From the NCBI RefSeq assembly GCF_014647595.1, contig NZ_BMPM01000010.1, positions 103,628-167,627 on the forward strand: a stretch of DNA of 64,000 bases, read 5' to 3'. This document shows, piece by piece, positions 48,949 to 57,451 of this stretch. How positions within the stretch are numbered: the stretch's first letter is position 1; each line of letters opens with the position of its first letter. The notes beneath the pieces were generated by a model. The model had not been told where the DNA came from, made no database searches, and saw only the letters and a list, made by a program, of their open reading frames with translations. The translations under genes and the position numbers were made by a program. The stretch is from Paenarthrobacter histidinolovorans (GTDB lineage: Bacteria; Actinomycetota; Actinomycetes; Actinomycetales; Micrococcaceae).

Positions 48949-50397
48949 CTACTTGGCGGCTTTGTCCTGCCTCTTCTCAGACTTCTTTTCACTCTTGCCA
49001 TCACTCTTGGTCTTGGCTATGTCCGGGCCGTTCAGCTCCGCCGGGGACTGGCCTGACGGGGCTTGGGCGGGGTCCTGCACGGGAATGCCTTGCACTACCG
49101 GCGCCGGTGGTTGCTCCGGCACGGACGTCACAGGAACATTGACTACCTCTGCCGGCACGGCACCGGAGGGCGAGGGAGTTGCCGGCGCCGGGAGGACCGG
49201 GGAGGCAGGCTGCGGATCGGCCTGCGACACACCATGGTCTGAAGGCTGGGACGGGTCGACCGGATTGCCTGCCGATGAGAGCCCTTGGGTCAGCACCAGC
49301 AGGGCGAGCGGGATGGCAACGGCTGCGGCCGCCACACCGCGCGCTGTCTTGGGTCGCCGTTTGCTGAAGTCACGGATTCCCGTAATAGTGGCCGGCTTCC
49401 TGTTCCGCGGCCGGATGGCCGCCGCCCTGGTGGTGCGCCCGCCACCCTTGGGCGTCAGGGCGGTCGTCGCGTAAAGCGGAGTTCGCTGCGGGACGGGCGG
49501 TAGGATCGCAGTCCTGCGCCCGGATTGGACGCCCTCCTCCGAGAGCGCGTGCTCAACTTCCTTGGCCGTGGGGCGTTTTTCCGGATCCATATCCGTCATC
49601 GCTGCCAAGAGGGAGCGCAGCGGAGCGGGAAGCTCCAGCGGAATCTGCGGTGCCCTGTGAAGGCGCGCCGAGGCTGTCTCCACGGGCGTGCCCGGATACT
49701 CCGCGTGGCCCGTCAGGCATTCCAGGAGCACCAGGCCCAGCGAGTAGATGTCGCTTTTCGGGGTCAGGTGCAAGCCCTGCGCCTGCTCCGGGCTAAGGTA
49801 CTGCGCCGTGCCCACTGTGAATCCGGTCGCGGTAAGGCGGTTGTCGTTCATCACCAACGCGACCCCAAAGTCGGCCAGCTTGACTGACTGAGCCAGCCCG
49901 TCGTCGTCGGACACCAGGATGTTGGCCGGCTTGATGTCACGGTGGATAACTGCGTGTTCGTGGACCTGGGACAAGGCTCCGGCGATCCGGATCCCGATCC
50001 GGGCGGTTTCGGGAACAGTGAGCGGCCCGTCGGACAATACGGCACGCAGGTCCCGCCCCTCGGCGAGTTCCATGACGAGGTAAGCGCGTTCTTCGTCGTT
50101 GCGCGTATCGACGCCCGCGTCGAAGGCTGCCACCAGTCCGGGGTGGTCGAAGGCAGCGAGGAGGCGCATTTCGGTTTCCTGGCGGGCGCGGAATGACTCG
50201 TCGCCAGAGCCGGGAAGGAAGATCTTGACCGCAACTTCACGGCCGAGGACCAGGTCCGTCGCCCGGTAGACAGCGGACATGGCGCCTCTGCCCAGGAGCG
50301 GTCCCAACTGGTAGCGGCCGTCAAGGGCGCTGCCCGTCGCCGCGCCGTCCACGGAGTCGGGGGCACCTGCGCCCACGGTTTTTCGGTTGTAGCCCAC
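48949..50397 (-). CDS. serine/threonine protein kinase, PknB-like, with extracytoplasmic tail
   Basis: Transmembrane Hanks-type kinase of 482 residues. The kinase domain at about 28-290 has GRGAMSAVY, Lys58 in VAVKIF, HRDIKPAN with Asp154, and DFG Asp176, all intact. A juxtamembrane basic stretch precedes one helix near 345-366, then a Pro/Ala/Ser-rich outer tail ending in a Lys-rich stretch. It lacks PASTA repeats, so the outside ligand differs from PknB. GTG start. It converges on the histidine kinase gene. Confidence 0.88.
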   Translation of the reverse strand: MGYNRKTVGAGAPDSVDGAATGSALDGRYQLGPLLGRGAMSAVYRATDLVLGREVAVKIFLPGSGDESFRARQETEMRLLAAFDHPGLVAAFDAGVDTRNDEERAYLVMELAEGRDLRAVLSDGPLTVPETARIGIRIAGALSQVHEHAVIHRDIKPANILVSDDDGLAQSVKLADFGVALVMNDNRLTATGFTVGTAQYLSPEQAQGLHLTPKSDIYSLGLVLLECLTGHAEYPGTPVETASARLHRAPQIPLELPAPLRSLLAAMTDMDPEKRPTAKEVEHALSEEGVQSGRRTAILPPVPQRTPLYATTALTPKGGGRTTRAAAIRPRNRKPATITGIRDFSKRRPKTARGVAAAAVAIPLALLVLTQGLSSAGNPVDPSQPSDHGVSQADPQPASPVLPAPATPSPSGAVPAEVVNVPVTSVPEQPPAPVVQGIPVQDPAQAPSGQSPAELNGPDIAKTKSDGKSEKKSEKRQDKAAK

Positions 50398-50565
50398 GGT
50401 TTGTCACGTCCTTTGGGACCACCTGGCGCGTCACAGACCAAATCACTGTCCGCCGGTACCAGGTAATGCCGTCAATCACATTTCACGTAGCCGCTTGGCC
50501 GATTGCTTCAGCCCTCGCGGCCCGAGCATCTCAGCTCAAACAGCATCATCCGGTTAACCAGATAA

Positions 50566-50579
50566 GTCATCAGGATACT
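50566..50579. promoter_or_regulatory. 14-bp motif shared with the DUF6458 promoter region
   Basis: GTCATCAGGATACT is identical to 57397-57410. On the minus strand both read AGTATCCTGATGAC, containing a possible TATCCT -10. Here it is about 170 bases before the kinase start, within a 252-base intergenic stretch that holds no other feature. Confidence 0.35.
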
Positions 50580-50649
50580 GATTAAATCACGGAAAGGACA
50601 ATGGGACGCTTCACGCAGGGCCGCATCAACGCCCCATCAGGGCACGGCC

Positions 50650-51291
50650 TCAGCCCTGGCGCAACTGGTCAACCGCCGCCCGAAGCTTGCCTGCGGGAAT
50701 GCCCAGCGACCATTCAGCCACGTCCGTAACGAACCGCGTATACGCATCCTCATCGAAGGAGCCCACATTGTTCACGTAGGCACCCACACCATCCACCGCC
50801 ACCAGGATCCGGACACAGGCAGCATGGGAGTCCCCGGCCGCGAACTCCCCGGCCGCCACCCCGTCATCTATCAAAGCCACCAACCGGGACCTGTCCAGGT
50901 ACTCCTGGGCCTGGAGCGCCCGGGCCAGGGCCGGCGTGAATCTGCACAAATGCCTCGCATTGAGCCATAGCCGCGACAGCCCGGCGGCGCCATCGCCTTC
51001 CACGCGTGAGATCAGGTGGGCCATGCGCTCAAAAGGAGTCCCGCCGTCGGGAAACAACTCCTCCCGCTCTTCCGATACCGCCAGGACGAAGGCGGCGATC
51101 ACCAGGTCCTCGGCGGCCGGGTAGTAGTGGCTGATCAGGCCGGGCCGCACCCCCAGGCGGTCGGCCACGGCGCGGAGGGTGATCCGCTCGAGCCCCTCTT
51201 TCAGGGCGATGGATGCGGCCTCGGCAAGGATTTCGGCACGGCGCTCGTCAGGTAACTTTCGGACGCGTTGGGAAGTGGGGCTTGACACCAT
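50650..51291 (-). CDS. TetR family regulator
   Basis: TetR/AcrR-type regulator of 213 residues. The HTH is at about 18-62 (ILAEAASIALKEGLERITLRAVADRLGVRPGLISHYYP); the rest is the helical ligand domain. The start codon is very close to GGGAGG; GTG 51288 is better spaced. It is divergent from the NCS1 permease-NylB-like-amidohydrolase operon, with two dyads in between, so it is the probable repressor. Confidence 0.88.
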   Translation of the reverse strand: MVSSPTSQRVRKLPDERRAEILAEAASIALKEGLERITLRAVADRLGVRPGLISHYYPAAEDLVIAAFVLAVSEEREELFPDGGTPFERMAHLISRVEGDGAAGLSRLWLNARHLCRFTPALARALQAQEYLDRSRLVALIDDGVAAGEFAAGDSHAACVRILVAVDGVGAYVNNVGSFDEDAYTRFVTDVAEWSLGIPAGKLRAAVDQLRQG

Positions 51292-51301
51292 GCCTCCCAG
51301 T

Positions 51302-51344
51302 CTATTGGATTAGTGACCAATAGCACATTGGTCAGCCGACCAAT
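51302..51344. promoter_or_regulatory. two TetR-type dyads in the divergent promoter
   Basis: CTATTGG-N8-CCAATAG (51302-51323) and ATTGGTC-AGCC-GACCAAT (51327-51344) share an ATTGG/CCAAT half-site and lie between the TetR and permease starts. Confidence 0.6.
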
Positions 51345-51403
51345 AGCGTCGACGGACCGGCTTCCCAGCGTTGCGAGCCGGCCCTTCCCCGAGAGGAACA
51401 GCG

Positions 51404-52861
51404 TTGTCCCAGCCCCCAATGACCGATCCGGTCACCTACCCCGAACCGCTTGCCCACCCCGAAACCAGGGGCATCGAACTCATCGAAGCCTCCGAAAGGC
51501 ACGGCCGCGCCCGCGATCTCTTCCCCGTATGGGCGGCCCCGAATGTCAGCGTCCTGAACTTCACAGTGGGGGCCTCCCTGATTCTGCTGGGCCTGGAGAT
51601 CTGGCAGGCCATACTCGTCATCATTGCCGGCAGCCTCCCCTGGATTTTGACCGGCATCGTCGCCACAAGCGGCCCTGCCGCAGGAACGTCAGGCTCCGTC
51701 ATCACCCGCGCCATCTACGGCATCCGCGGCAACAGGGTTGTTGTCGCTTTCTTCGGGTGGTTCATCTCCGCGGTCTTCCTGGCCCTCAACTGGCTGGCGT
51801 CCTCGTTCATGGGTGCCGAGCTCCTGGCGCAGCTTGGTTTCCCTGATCCCGTGACGGGTCCGGTACTCGTTACGATCGTCGTCGCGGGGATCACCGTGCT
51901 GGTGGCCGTCTTTGGCCACAGCCTGATCCTGCGGAGCTACCCCGTTGTCGCGTCGGTGCTGCTGGTCGTTTTCCTGCTCGTCACCGCGTTCGCCCTGCCG
52001 CACGTGCAATGGGGTTATGCAGCCCCCGCTCCCCTCGAGGGCGGCGCCCTGTGGTCCGCCATGACCATCGGATTCGCCATCCTGGCTTCCACTCCCCTGT
52101 CCTACACCAACAGCCCGGACCTTGCCCGATACCTCCCGGAGACCACCAAAAGGTCATCCATCATCGCGGCCACGGCTCTTGGCGGCGCGCTGCCCTGCAT
52201 GTTCTTCACGGCTGTGGGTGCCTTGCTGGCCACCGGCATCAGCGCGGCGGCCATGGACCTCGGCATCGAATCGGCAATCCTGTCCTTGTTGCCGGCATGG
52301 CTCGGACCCGTCTTCGTGGTGGGCGTCATCATCAACACCATCTCGCTCAACGGCATGACCACCTACACCGCGAGCATGGCATTCCAGTCCATCGGTGTAC
52401 CTATCCGCCGCATCCCGTCCGCAGTGGTGGTCGGGGCGATCGGCACCGCACTGACCATCTACCTCGTCATGTCCACCAGCCTCCTGGACGCCGTCAACCT
52501 CATGCTGCAGTTGCTGGTCCTCATTTCCGGACCCACCATGGCGGTCTTTGCGGTGGACGTCATTCTTCGCCGCAACCGCTACGACGGCAATGACCTTTTC
52601 AACGAGAAACCCGGTAGCCCGTTCTGGTACAGCGGCGGCTGGCACATCCCCGGTTTGCTCGCTGTGGTCCTCGGCGCGGCTGTGGCATCCCTCTTCCTCA
52701 CCAACACCGCGTGGACGGGCCCCATCTCAGCCGCCATGGGCTTCCTGGACCTTTCCGTCCCCGTGTCCATCATCGTCACCGCTGCGGTCTATTTCGCACT
52801 TAGCCCGGCTTTGCGCCGCGGTCCCGCCAAAACACCCGTCACCCAAGGAGCCCCCGCATGA
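51404..52861 (+). CDS. NCS1 family permease (purine/cytosine permease type)
   Basis: Twelve-helix NCS1 transporter of 485 residues. WAAPNVSVLNFTVGASL in TM1, the Gly/Ser-rich SGPAAGTSGSVITRAIYGIRGN stretch and SPDLARYLP in the middle are characteristic. Members import nucleobases, allantoin, hydantoins or related ureides. TTG 51404 is chosen because AGAGGA lies six to seven bases upstream; ATG 51419 is the alternative. It overlaps the NylB-like gene by four bases, so uptake and hydrolysis of one substrate is likely. Confidence 0.83.
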   Translation: MSQPPMTDPVTYPEPLAHPETRGIELIEASERHGRARDLFPVWAAPNVSVLNFTVGASLILLGLEIWQAILVIIAGSLPWILTGIVATSGPAAGTSGSVITRAIYGIRGNRVVVAFFGWFISAVFLALNWLASSFMGAELLAQLGFPDPVTGPVLVTIVVAGITVLVAVFGHSLILRSYPVVASVLLVVFLLVTAFALPHVQWGYAAPAPLEGGALWSAMTIGFAILASTPLSYTNSPDLARYLPETTKRSSIIAATALGGALPCMFFTAVGALLATGISAAAMDLGIESAILSLLPAWLGPVFVVGVIINTISLNGMTTYTASMAFQSIGVPIRRIPSAVVVGAIGTALTIYLVMSTSLLDAVNLMLQLLVLISGPTMAVFAVDVILRRNRYDGNDLFNEKPGSPFWYSGGWHIPGLLAVVLGAAVASLFLTNTAWTGPISAAMGFLDLSVPVSIIVTAAVYFALSPALRRGPAKTPVTQGAPA

Positions 52862-54075
52862 CCAGCTCAACCGGCACACACCCGGCACGTTACCCTGGCG
52901 CCGCCAGCCAACCGGGCCAGGACAACTGGCAGGTGGGACCCCACAACCGCTGGACGTTTGCGCACCTGGGGGAAATAGTCCCGACGGCGGCCATCACCCG
53001 CCGCTTTCCGGCAGCCCCGGCCGTGGCCACTGAACGGCTGGACGCCCTTGGGCTGCCGGGGCTGACGCAGCGCCTGGAGGAGACGTACACCGACGCTTTC
53101 CTGGTCCTGCACGGAAATGACGTGATTGCCGAGTACTACCGTCCCGGCTTCGCTCCTGATGACCTCCACCTGGTCATGAGCATTTCAAAGTCGTTGTGCG
53201 GCCTGGTGATCGGGGCATTGATTGATGCAGGCGGGATCGTCCCGTCCGCCCGCGTGGTTGACTACGTTCCCGAGCTCGCCGGCTCCGCATATGACGGGCC
53301 AACCATCCAGCACGTCCTCGACATGGCTATCGAGCTCAACTACAGCGAAAATTATGGGGACCCTGCCTCCGAGGTGCAGACCCACGACCGCTCCGCAGGC
53401 TGGCGCACCCGGCGGGAAGGCGACCCTGAGGACACCTATGCCTTCCTGACCACCCTCACAGGCGACGGCACAGTGGGTAATTTTCAATACTGTTCGGCCA
53501 ACACAGACGTCCTGGCGTGGATCATCGAGCGCGTAACCGGCCTCCGCTACTCCGAGGCCCTTTCCAAGCACCTGTGGTCCAAGCTCGACGCCGACCGGGA
53601 CGCCACCATCACGGTCGACCCCGCAGGCTTCGGGTTCGCGAACGGCGGGGTTTCCTGCACCGCCCGCGACCTCGCCCGGGTGGGCCGGTTAATGCTCGAC
53701 GACGGCGAAGGTCCAGGCGGGCGGGTGGTGTCCGCGGAGTGGGTCCAAAGCATCCTCGCGGGCGGTGACAAGGAAGCAATGAAAGACGCGTCATTCACCA
53801 CCATCCACCATGAGGGCTCCTACACAAGGCAGTGGTGGTGCACGGGAAACGGGCGCGGCAACATCACCGGCATCGGCATCCACGGCCAATACCTTTGGAT
53901 TGATCCGCCCAGCGATACCGTGATCGTGAAGTTGTCCACCTGGCCGGAACCGGAAAGCGGACATCTGCATACGCTCCAGAACCAGCTGCTCCTCGATGTC
54001 AGCAGGACCATGGACCACAACACCCTGAGCGGCGCTTCCACCACAGAACCCGAAAGCAAGGAAACAGCAGCGTGA
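52858..54075 (+). CDS. NylB-like serine hydrolase (6-aminohexanoate-dimer hydrolase type)
   Basis: Class C beta-lactamase-fold hydrolase of 405 residues, without signal peptide. It aligns, from memory, almost end to end with the plasmid-borne nylon-oligomer hydrolase NylB of Arthrobacter (HPARYPGAA, PHNRW, YTDAFLVL). SISK supplies Ser108 and Lys111, and YCSAN Tyr211. With a constant offset of four these are NylB Ser112, Lys115 and Tyr215. Tyr166, Asp177 and Asn262 match Tyr170, Asp181 and Asn266, the residues that give NylB its amide activity. Overlaps the permease gene and the next gene. The natural substrate is unknown. Confidence 0.85.
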   Translation: MTSSTGTHPARYPGAASQPGQDNWQVGPHNRWTFAHLGEIVPTAAITRRFPAAPAVATERLDALGLPGLTQRLEETYTDAFLVLHGNDVIAEYYRPGFAPDDLHLVMSISKSLCGLVIGALIDAGGIVPSARVVDYVPELAGSAYDGPTIQHVLDMAIELNYSENYGDPASEVQTHDRSAGWRTRREGDPEDTYAFLTTLTGDGTVGNFQYCSANTDVLAWIIERVTGLRYSEALSKHLWSKLDADRDATITVDPAGFGFANGGVSCTARDLARVGRLMLDDGEGPGGRVVSAEWVQSILAGGDKEAMKDASFTTIHHEGSYTRQWWCTGNGRGNITGIGIHGQYLWIDPPSDTVIVKLSTWPEPESGHLHTLQNQLLLDVSRTMDHNTLSGASTTEPESKETAA

Positions 54076-55691
54076 CCACCCAGCTCTACACCAACGCCCG
54101 CATCTTCACCTCCGATACCCGCCGCTGGGCCGAATCGATGATCGTCCAGGGAGAGCGCATCCTTTATGTCGGGGATGCCGGCACAGCTGAGCGCCTCTGC
54201 CCGGACGCGGAGCGTATTGACCTGGAGAGCCGTTTGGTAGTTCCCGGTTTCGTCGATGGCCACGCCCATGTGATCGGCACGGGCGAAGCCCTGGGCCAGG
54301 TGAGCCTGTGGGGAGCCAAGTCCGTTGCGGAGATCCAGCAACGGATCAAGGCCCACGATGCCGGGAACCCGGGCCTGGAGCGGATCCTTGCTACCGGCTG
54401 GTTGCACGGAGCGATTCCTGGCGGCGTCCCGGACGCGGGCATGCTGGATGCGGTAGTCCCGGACAAACCCGTCTACGCCTTCGCCTACGACTTCCACTCA
54501 GTATGGGTGAACACCGCGGCGCTGGCTGAACTCGGGATCGATGACCACACCGAAAATCCGCACGGCGGAACCATCAAACGCACTGCGGACGGTCACGCCA
54601 CTGGGTACATCGACGAGAACGCCTTCTACGACATGGTGCTTCCCTTCCTGGACTCCCGGGCAAGCGATGACCAGCACTCGGCCAGCATCGCCGCGGTCCA
54701 ACAGGCTTACCGCGAGACAGGCGTGACCACCGCCTGTGACATGGGCTTCAACGAGACCGACCTTGAGGCGTTCAAGCGCGCGGACAAGGATGGCACGCTG
54801 ACCAGCCGCCTCATGGCCTATTGGCGGGTGAACAACACCGGCGACGCGGCGGCAAACATCGCGCAGGTCCAGAGGGCGGCAGCGCTCGCCGTCGAGCATG
54901 AATCCCCGTTCCTGCGCGTGGTGGGCATCAAGGTGATCATCGACGGGACCATCGACGGCTGCACCGCCACACTTGGGATGCCGTACGCCGACGGGTCGAA
55001 TGCCGAGCCGATCTGGAGCCTCAAGGAACTGGCGCCCGTGGTGGCGGCGGCCGACGCGGCTGGACTCAAAGTGGCCATGCACGCCATCGGAGACGAGTCG
55101 GTACGGATCGCGATCGGGGCCGTGGAGCATGCCGTGGCGGAGAACGGCCCCCGCGAACGGCGCCACCGGATCGAGCACCTTGAGTTGGTGGACAGGGCCG
55201 ACGTCGATCGGCTCGCCGCACTGGGGATCACCGCCAGCATGCAACCGGTCCACGCCGATCCTGCCATCAGCGAGAACTGGAGCTCCAAACTCGGCGACGA
55301 CCGTGCAGAGCGGGGATTCGCCTGGCCTTGGATCATCGACGCCGGGGGCCGCCTCGCTTTCGGTACGGACTCTCCCACCTCCCCGCACGCGCCACTGCCC
55401 AACATGTATGTGGCCACTACCCGTGCCTCGGCGCTCGATGCCTCCGCGGGCACGAACGTCCCGGAGTTCGCACTGCCCCTCGCAGATTCGATCGAGCACG
55501 CCACCCGGGACTCGGCCTGGACCTGTGGGGCGGAGAACAACGTCGGCCGGTTGGCCGCTGGTTTGTACGCAGACTTCGTGGTGCTCGACACGGACGTTTT
55601 CGCCGCCGACCAGCCCGGATCGCTGCTTGAAGCAAGAGTCCTGCGAACCGTCGTGGGAGGGCGCACGGTCCACCAGGTCCAGCGACCCTGA
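54072..55691 (+). CDS. YtcJ-like amidohydrolase
   Basis: Metal-dependent amidohydrolase of 539 residues in the YtcJ/ExoI branch. Metal ligands are in VPGFVDGHAHV, the Lys of GIKVIIDGT, MHAIGDES, RIEHLEL and FGTDSP. A C-terminal strand set (LAAGLYADFVVLD) completes the barrel-plus-beta-sandwich plan. The GTG start overlaps the NylB-like stop (GTGA). It is third in the permease operon and probably acts on the product of the serine hydrolase or a related amide. A good terminator follows. Confidence 0.85.
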   Translation: MTTQLYTNARIFTSDTRRWAESMIVQGERILYVGDAGTAERLCPDAERIDLESRLVVPGFVDGHAHVIGTGEALGQVSLWGAKSVAEIQQRIKAHDAGNPGLERILATGWLHGAIPGGVPDAGMLDAVVPDKPVYAFAYDFHSVWVNTAALAELGIDDHTENPHGGTIKRTADGHATGYIDENAFYDMVLPFLDSRASDDQHSASIAAVQQAYRETGVTTACDMGFNETDLEAFKRADKDGTLTSRLMAYWRVNNTGDAAANIAQVQRAAALAVEHESPFLRVVGIKVIIDGTIDGCTATLGMPYADGSNAEPIWSLKELAPVVAAADAAGLKVAMHAIGDESVRIAIGAVEHAVAENGPRERRHRIEHLELVDRADVDRLAALGITASMQPVHADPAISENWSSKLGDDRAERGFAWPWIIDAGGRLAFGTDSPTSPHAPLPNMYVATTRASALDASAGTNVPEFALPLADSIEHATRDSAWTCGAENNVGRLAAGLYADFVVLDTDVFAADQPGSLLEARVLRTVVGGRTVHQVQRP

Positions 55692-55702
55692 CCGCGCCGT
55701 AC

Positions 55703-55732
55703 CGCCCGACGGCGACTTGCCGCCGTCGGGCG
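55703..55732 (+). terminator. terminator after the YtcJ-like gene
   Basis: Twelve-base arms CGCCCGACGGCG and CGCCGTCGGGCG around ACTTGC, followed by TTTCC. Member of the ACGACGGCG-type hairpin set. Confidence 0.7.
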
Positions 55733-55781
55733 TTTCCGTACGTGACGCAGGGAACTGCGCCCTTTTTGCCGGCAGGGCACA

Positions 55782-56375
55782 ATGGAAGGCATGACCCTCA
55801 CAACTTTCGCCCTCGTCCGCCATGGCCAGACCGACTGGAACGCGGAGCGCCGGTTGCAGGGAGCTACTGACATCCCCCTGAACGACACCGGCCGCGGCCA
55901 GGCGCGCGACGCCGTCGCTTTCCTGTCCGGCCAGCAATGGGACACGGTGGTGTCCTCGCCGCTGAGCCGGGCGGCAGAAACGGCGGAGATCATCGCCGAT
56001 GGCTTGGGGCTCTCCGTTGCCCGGCTGGTGCCGGACCTCATTGAGCGCAGCTTTGGGCCGGCGGAAGGCTTGCAGGCCGGACCGGAGCTGGAGGCCCTGC
56101 GCATCCCCGGCGGCTTCCGCGGTGGCGAGAGCGACGACGACGCTGCCGACCGCGGCATTGCTGCGCTGGAGGCCCTGGCCCGGGAGTTCGCAGGCAAGCG
56201 CGTGCTGGTGGTTGCGCACGGAACACTGATCCGGCTGACTCTGAGCCGCGCGATCGGCCGCACCCTGGACAGCGTCCAGAACGCGGCGCTGAACCTTGCC
56301 CATCACCATCCGGTTGACGGCTGGCAGCTTGAGTACTTCAACGGCGAGCGCATCGCGGCAGACGTTCAGGCCTGA
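55782..56375 (+). CDS. histidine phosphatase family protein
   Basis: Phosphoglycerate-mutase-like phosphatase of 197 residues, GpmB/CobC-like. LVRHGQTDWN has the phospho-His, SSPLSRAAETAE the Arg, LIERSFGPAEG the acid Glu and VVAHGTLIRL the second His. Typical substrates are small phosphate esters. ATG 55782 has AGGG upstream; ATG 55791 (MTLTTFALVRHG) is a common-looking alternative. Not closely related to the other phosphatase at 18.3 kb. Confidence 0.87.
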   Translation: MEGMTLTTFALVRHGQTDWNAERRLQGATDIPLNDTGRGQARDAVAFLSGQQWDTVVSSPLSRAAETAEIIADGLGLSVARLVPDLIERSFGPAEGLQAGPELEALRIPGGFRGGESDDDAADRGIAALEALAREFAGKRVLVVAHGTLIRLTLSRAIGRTLDSVQNAALNLAHHHPVDGWQLEYFNGERIAADVQA

Positions 56376-56431
56376 ACTCGCCCTCCTGGAGCGAGTCTGC
56401 GCACTTCCTCAAGCAGGTCTGCAACCCAGTC

Positions 56432-56677
56432 CTACATGGCCCCGCTGAGGTGGCGGCCTACGAAGGTTCCGGCACCGGGAAGGTCGAAGACGGCGATTGC
56501 CTGGTTCCCGGCCGACCCCGGCCCCGCATAAAACGTCACCTTGCCGCGATGAATCCCGGCGATGTCGAAGCAAAGCGCGGTTCTGGATTCAAGGGATGAC
56601 GCCCAGGCAGCGATCGATGCAGGTGTGCAGGTATTGATGGCCGCTACTCCCTTGGACGCCGACTGACCGGACGCAGG
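56432..56677 (-). pseudogene. 3' fragment of a broken gene
   Basis: An 81-codon open stretch on the minus strand with good codon use but no in-frame start near its beginning; a TAA lies directly upstream. It reads as a mixed strand/helix domain (VAAINTCTPASIAAWASS, LCFDIAGIHRGKVTFYAG, NQAIAVFDLPGAGTF) and ends in SGAM. It looks like the C-terminal part of a longer, perhaps secreted, protein that was truncated upstream. The parent family is not recognised. Confidence 0.45.
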
Positions 56678-56715
56678 TTAAGTAGCGGAAGGGGCAGGAT
56701 CGTGACGCGGAATTG

Positions 56716-57000
56716 CTATCTGGCCTGAAGCCGGGACTTCAGCTGTTCCGTGTAGTCCGTGTAAGCGGCCGCGATTTCTTCAAGGTCCACGGTTTGTGGG
56801 AAGTCGATCACCGGTTGCCGTTCGGCCAGGTAGCTGGTGGTTTCTTCAACGATCAGCTGCTCATCAATGCCTTCAAGTCCCGCCTCGGCCAGGAACCCTG
56901 GATTGGTGTGGATCAGGGATTCTCCGGACTGCCCTTCCGAAGCCCAACGCACCAGGTACTCGTTCTGATTCACCAATTCGATGTCGAATGTCTGCTCCAT
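56716..57000 (-). CDS. small hypothetical protein
   Basis: Acidic protein of 94 residues: a beta-rich start (TFDIELVNQNEYLVRW) and a helical C-terminal half (DLEEIAAAYTDYTEQLKSRL). No membrane helix. I recognise no family. A hairpin upstream at 57061-57092 separates it from the DUF6458 gene, so it probably has its own promoter. Start ATG 57000. Confidence 0.55.
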   Translation of the reverse strand: MEQTFDIELVNQNEYLVRWASEGQSGESLIHTNPGFLAEAGLEGIDEQLIVEETTSYLAERQPVIDFPQTVDLEEIAAAYTDYTEQLKSRLQAR

Positions 57001-57060
57001 GGCAGCAGCCTACGCCGTTGGGCGGCGGGGCCGGACCAGTTCCGCACCTGAGGCTGGAAA

Positions 57061-57092
57061 GCGCACGACGGCGGGAGGCCGCCGTCGTGCGC
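57061..57092 (-). terminator. terminator after the DUF6458 gene
   Basis: Fourteen-base perfect arms GCGCACGACGGCGG and CCGCCGTCGTGCGC around GAGG; on the minus strand it is followed by TTTCC. Member of the ACGACGGCG hairpin set. Confidence 0.65.
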
Positions 57093-57113
57093 TTCTTCCG
57101 TTGGCTGCGGCTG

Positions 57114-57344
57114 CTAGATCTCGGGGCGCCGCTCTACGACGGTGTGGGGATCGCCGCGGCGTTCAACTACTGTGCGGCGGGTCCTGTTGGACATGGCGAT
57201 CGAAATGATGAGTCCGATGACTCCCACCACTATCAGGATGTAGCCAACCAGGACCTGGTCCAGGAAGGGGATGATTCCGGGGGCGAGCGCGAAAGCCAGA
57301 ATAGCTCCGATGGCAATCAGGGCAATGGAAGAACCGATTCTCAT
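57114..57344 (-). CDS. DUF6458 family small membrane protein
   Basis: Protein of 76 residues with two membrane helices (IALIAIGAILAFALA and ILIVVGVIGLIISIAM) and a basic Arg-rich cytoplasmic tail with two VVERR repeats. This is the usual actinobacterial DUF6458 plan. GAGGAG lies upstream of ATG 57344. The shared 14-bp AGTATCCTGATGAC motif lies about 53 bases upstream and may be its promoter. Confidence 0.75.
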   Translation of the reverse strand: MRIGSSIALIAIGAILAFALAPGIIPFLDQVLVGYILIVVGVIGLIISIAMSNRTRRTVVERRGDPHTVVERRPEI

Positions 57345-57396
57345 AACGTGCTCCTCATGTATGTCCGGCGCAGGTACAGGGCATGGCCGGATCCGT

Positions 57397-57410
57397 GTCA
57401 TCAGGATACT
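57397..57410. promoter_or_regulatory. 14-bp motif shared with the Ser/Thr kinase upstream region
   Basis: Identical to 50566-50579. On the minus strand AGTATCCTGATGAC has a TATCCT that could serve as -10, about 60 bases before the DUF6458 start. Confidence 0.35.
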
Positions 57411-57451
57411 TATGATTTACCGCGCCCGCCAGCCATCAGAGAACACCACTG

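Noticed and set aside
52858..54075. Recent transfer of nylB from a nylon-degrading plasmid
   Set aside because: No insertion sequence or repeat flanks the operon, base composition matches its neighbours, and it is integrated in a TetR-controlled operon.
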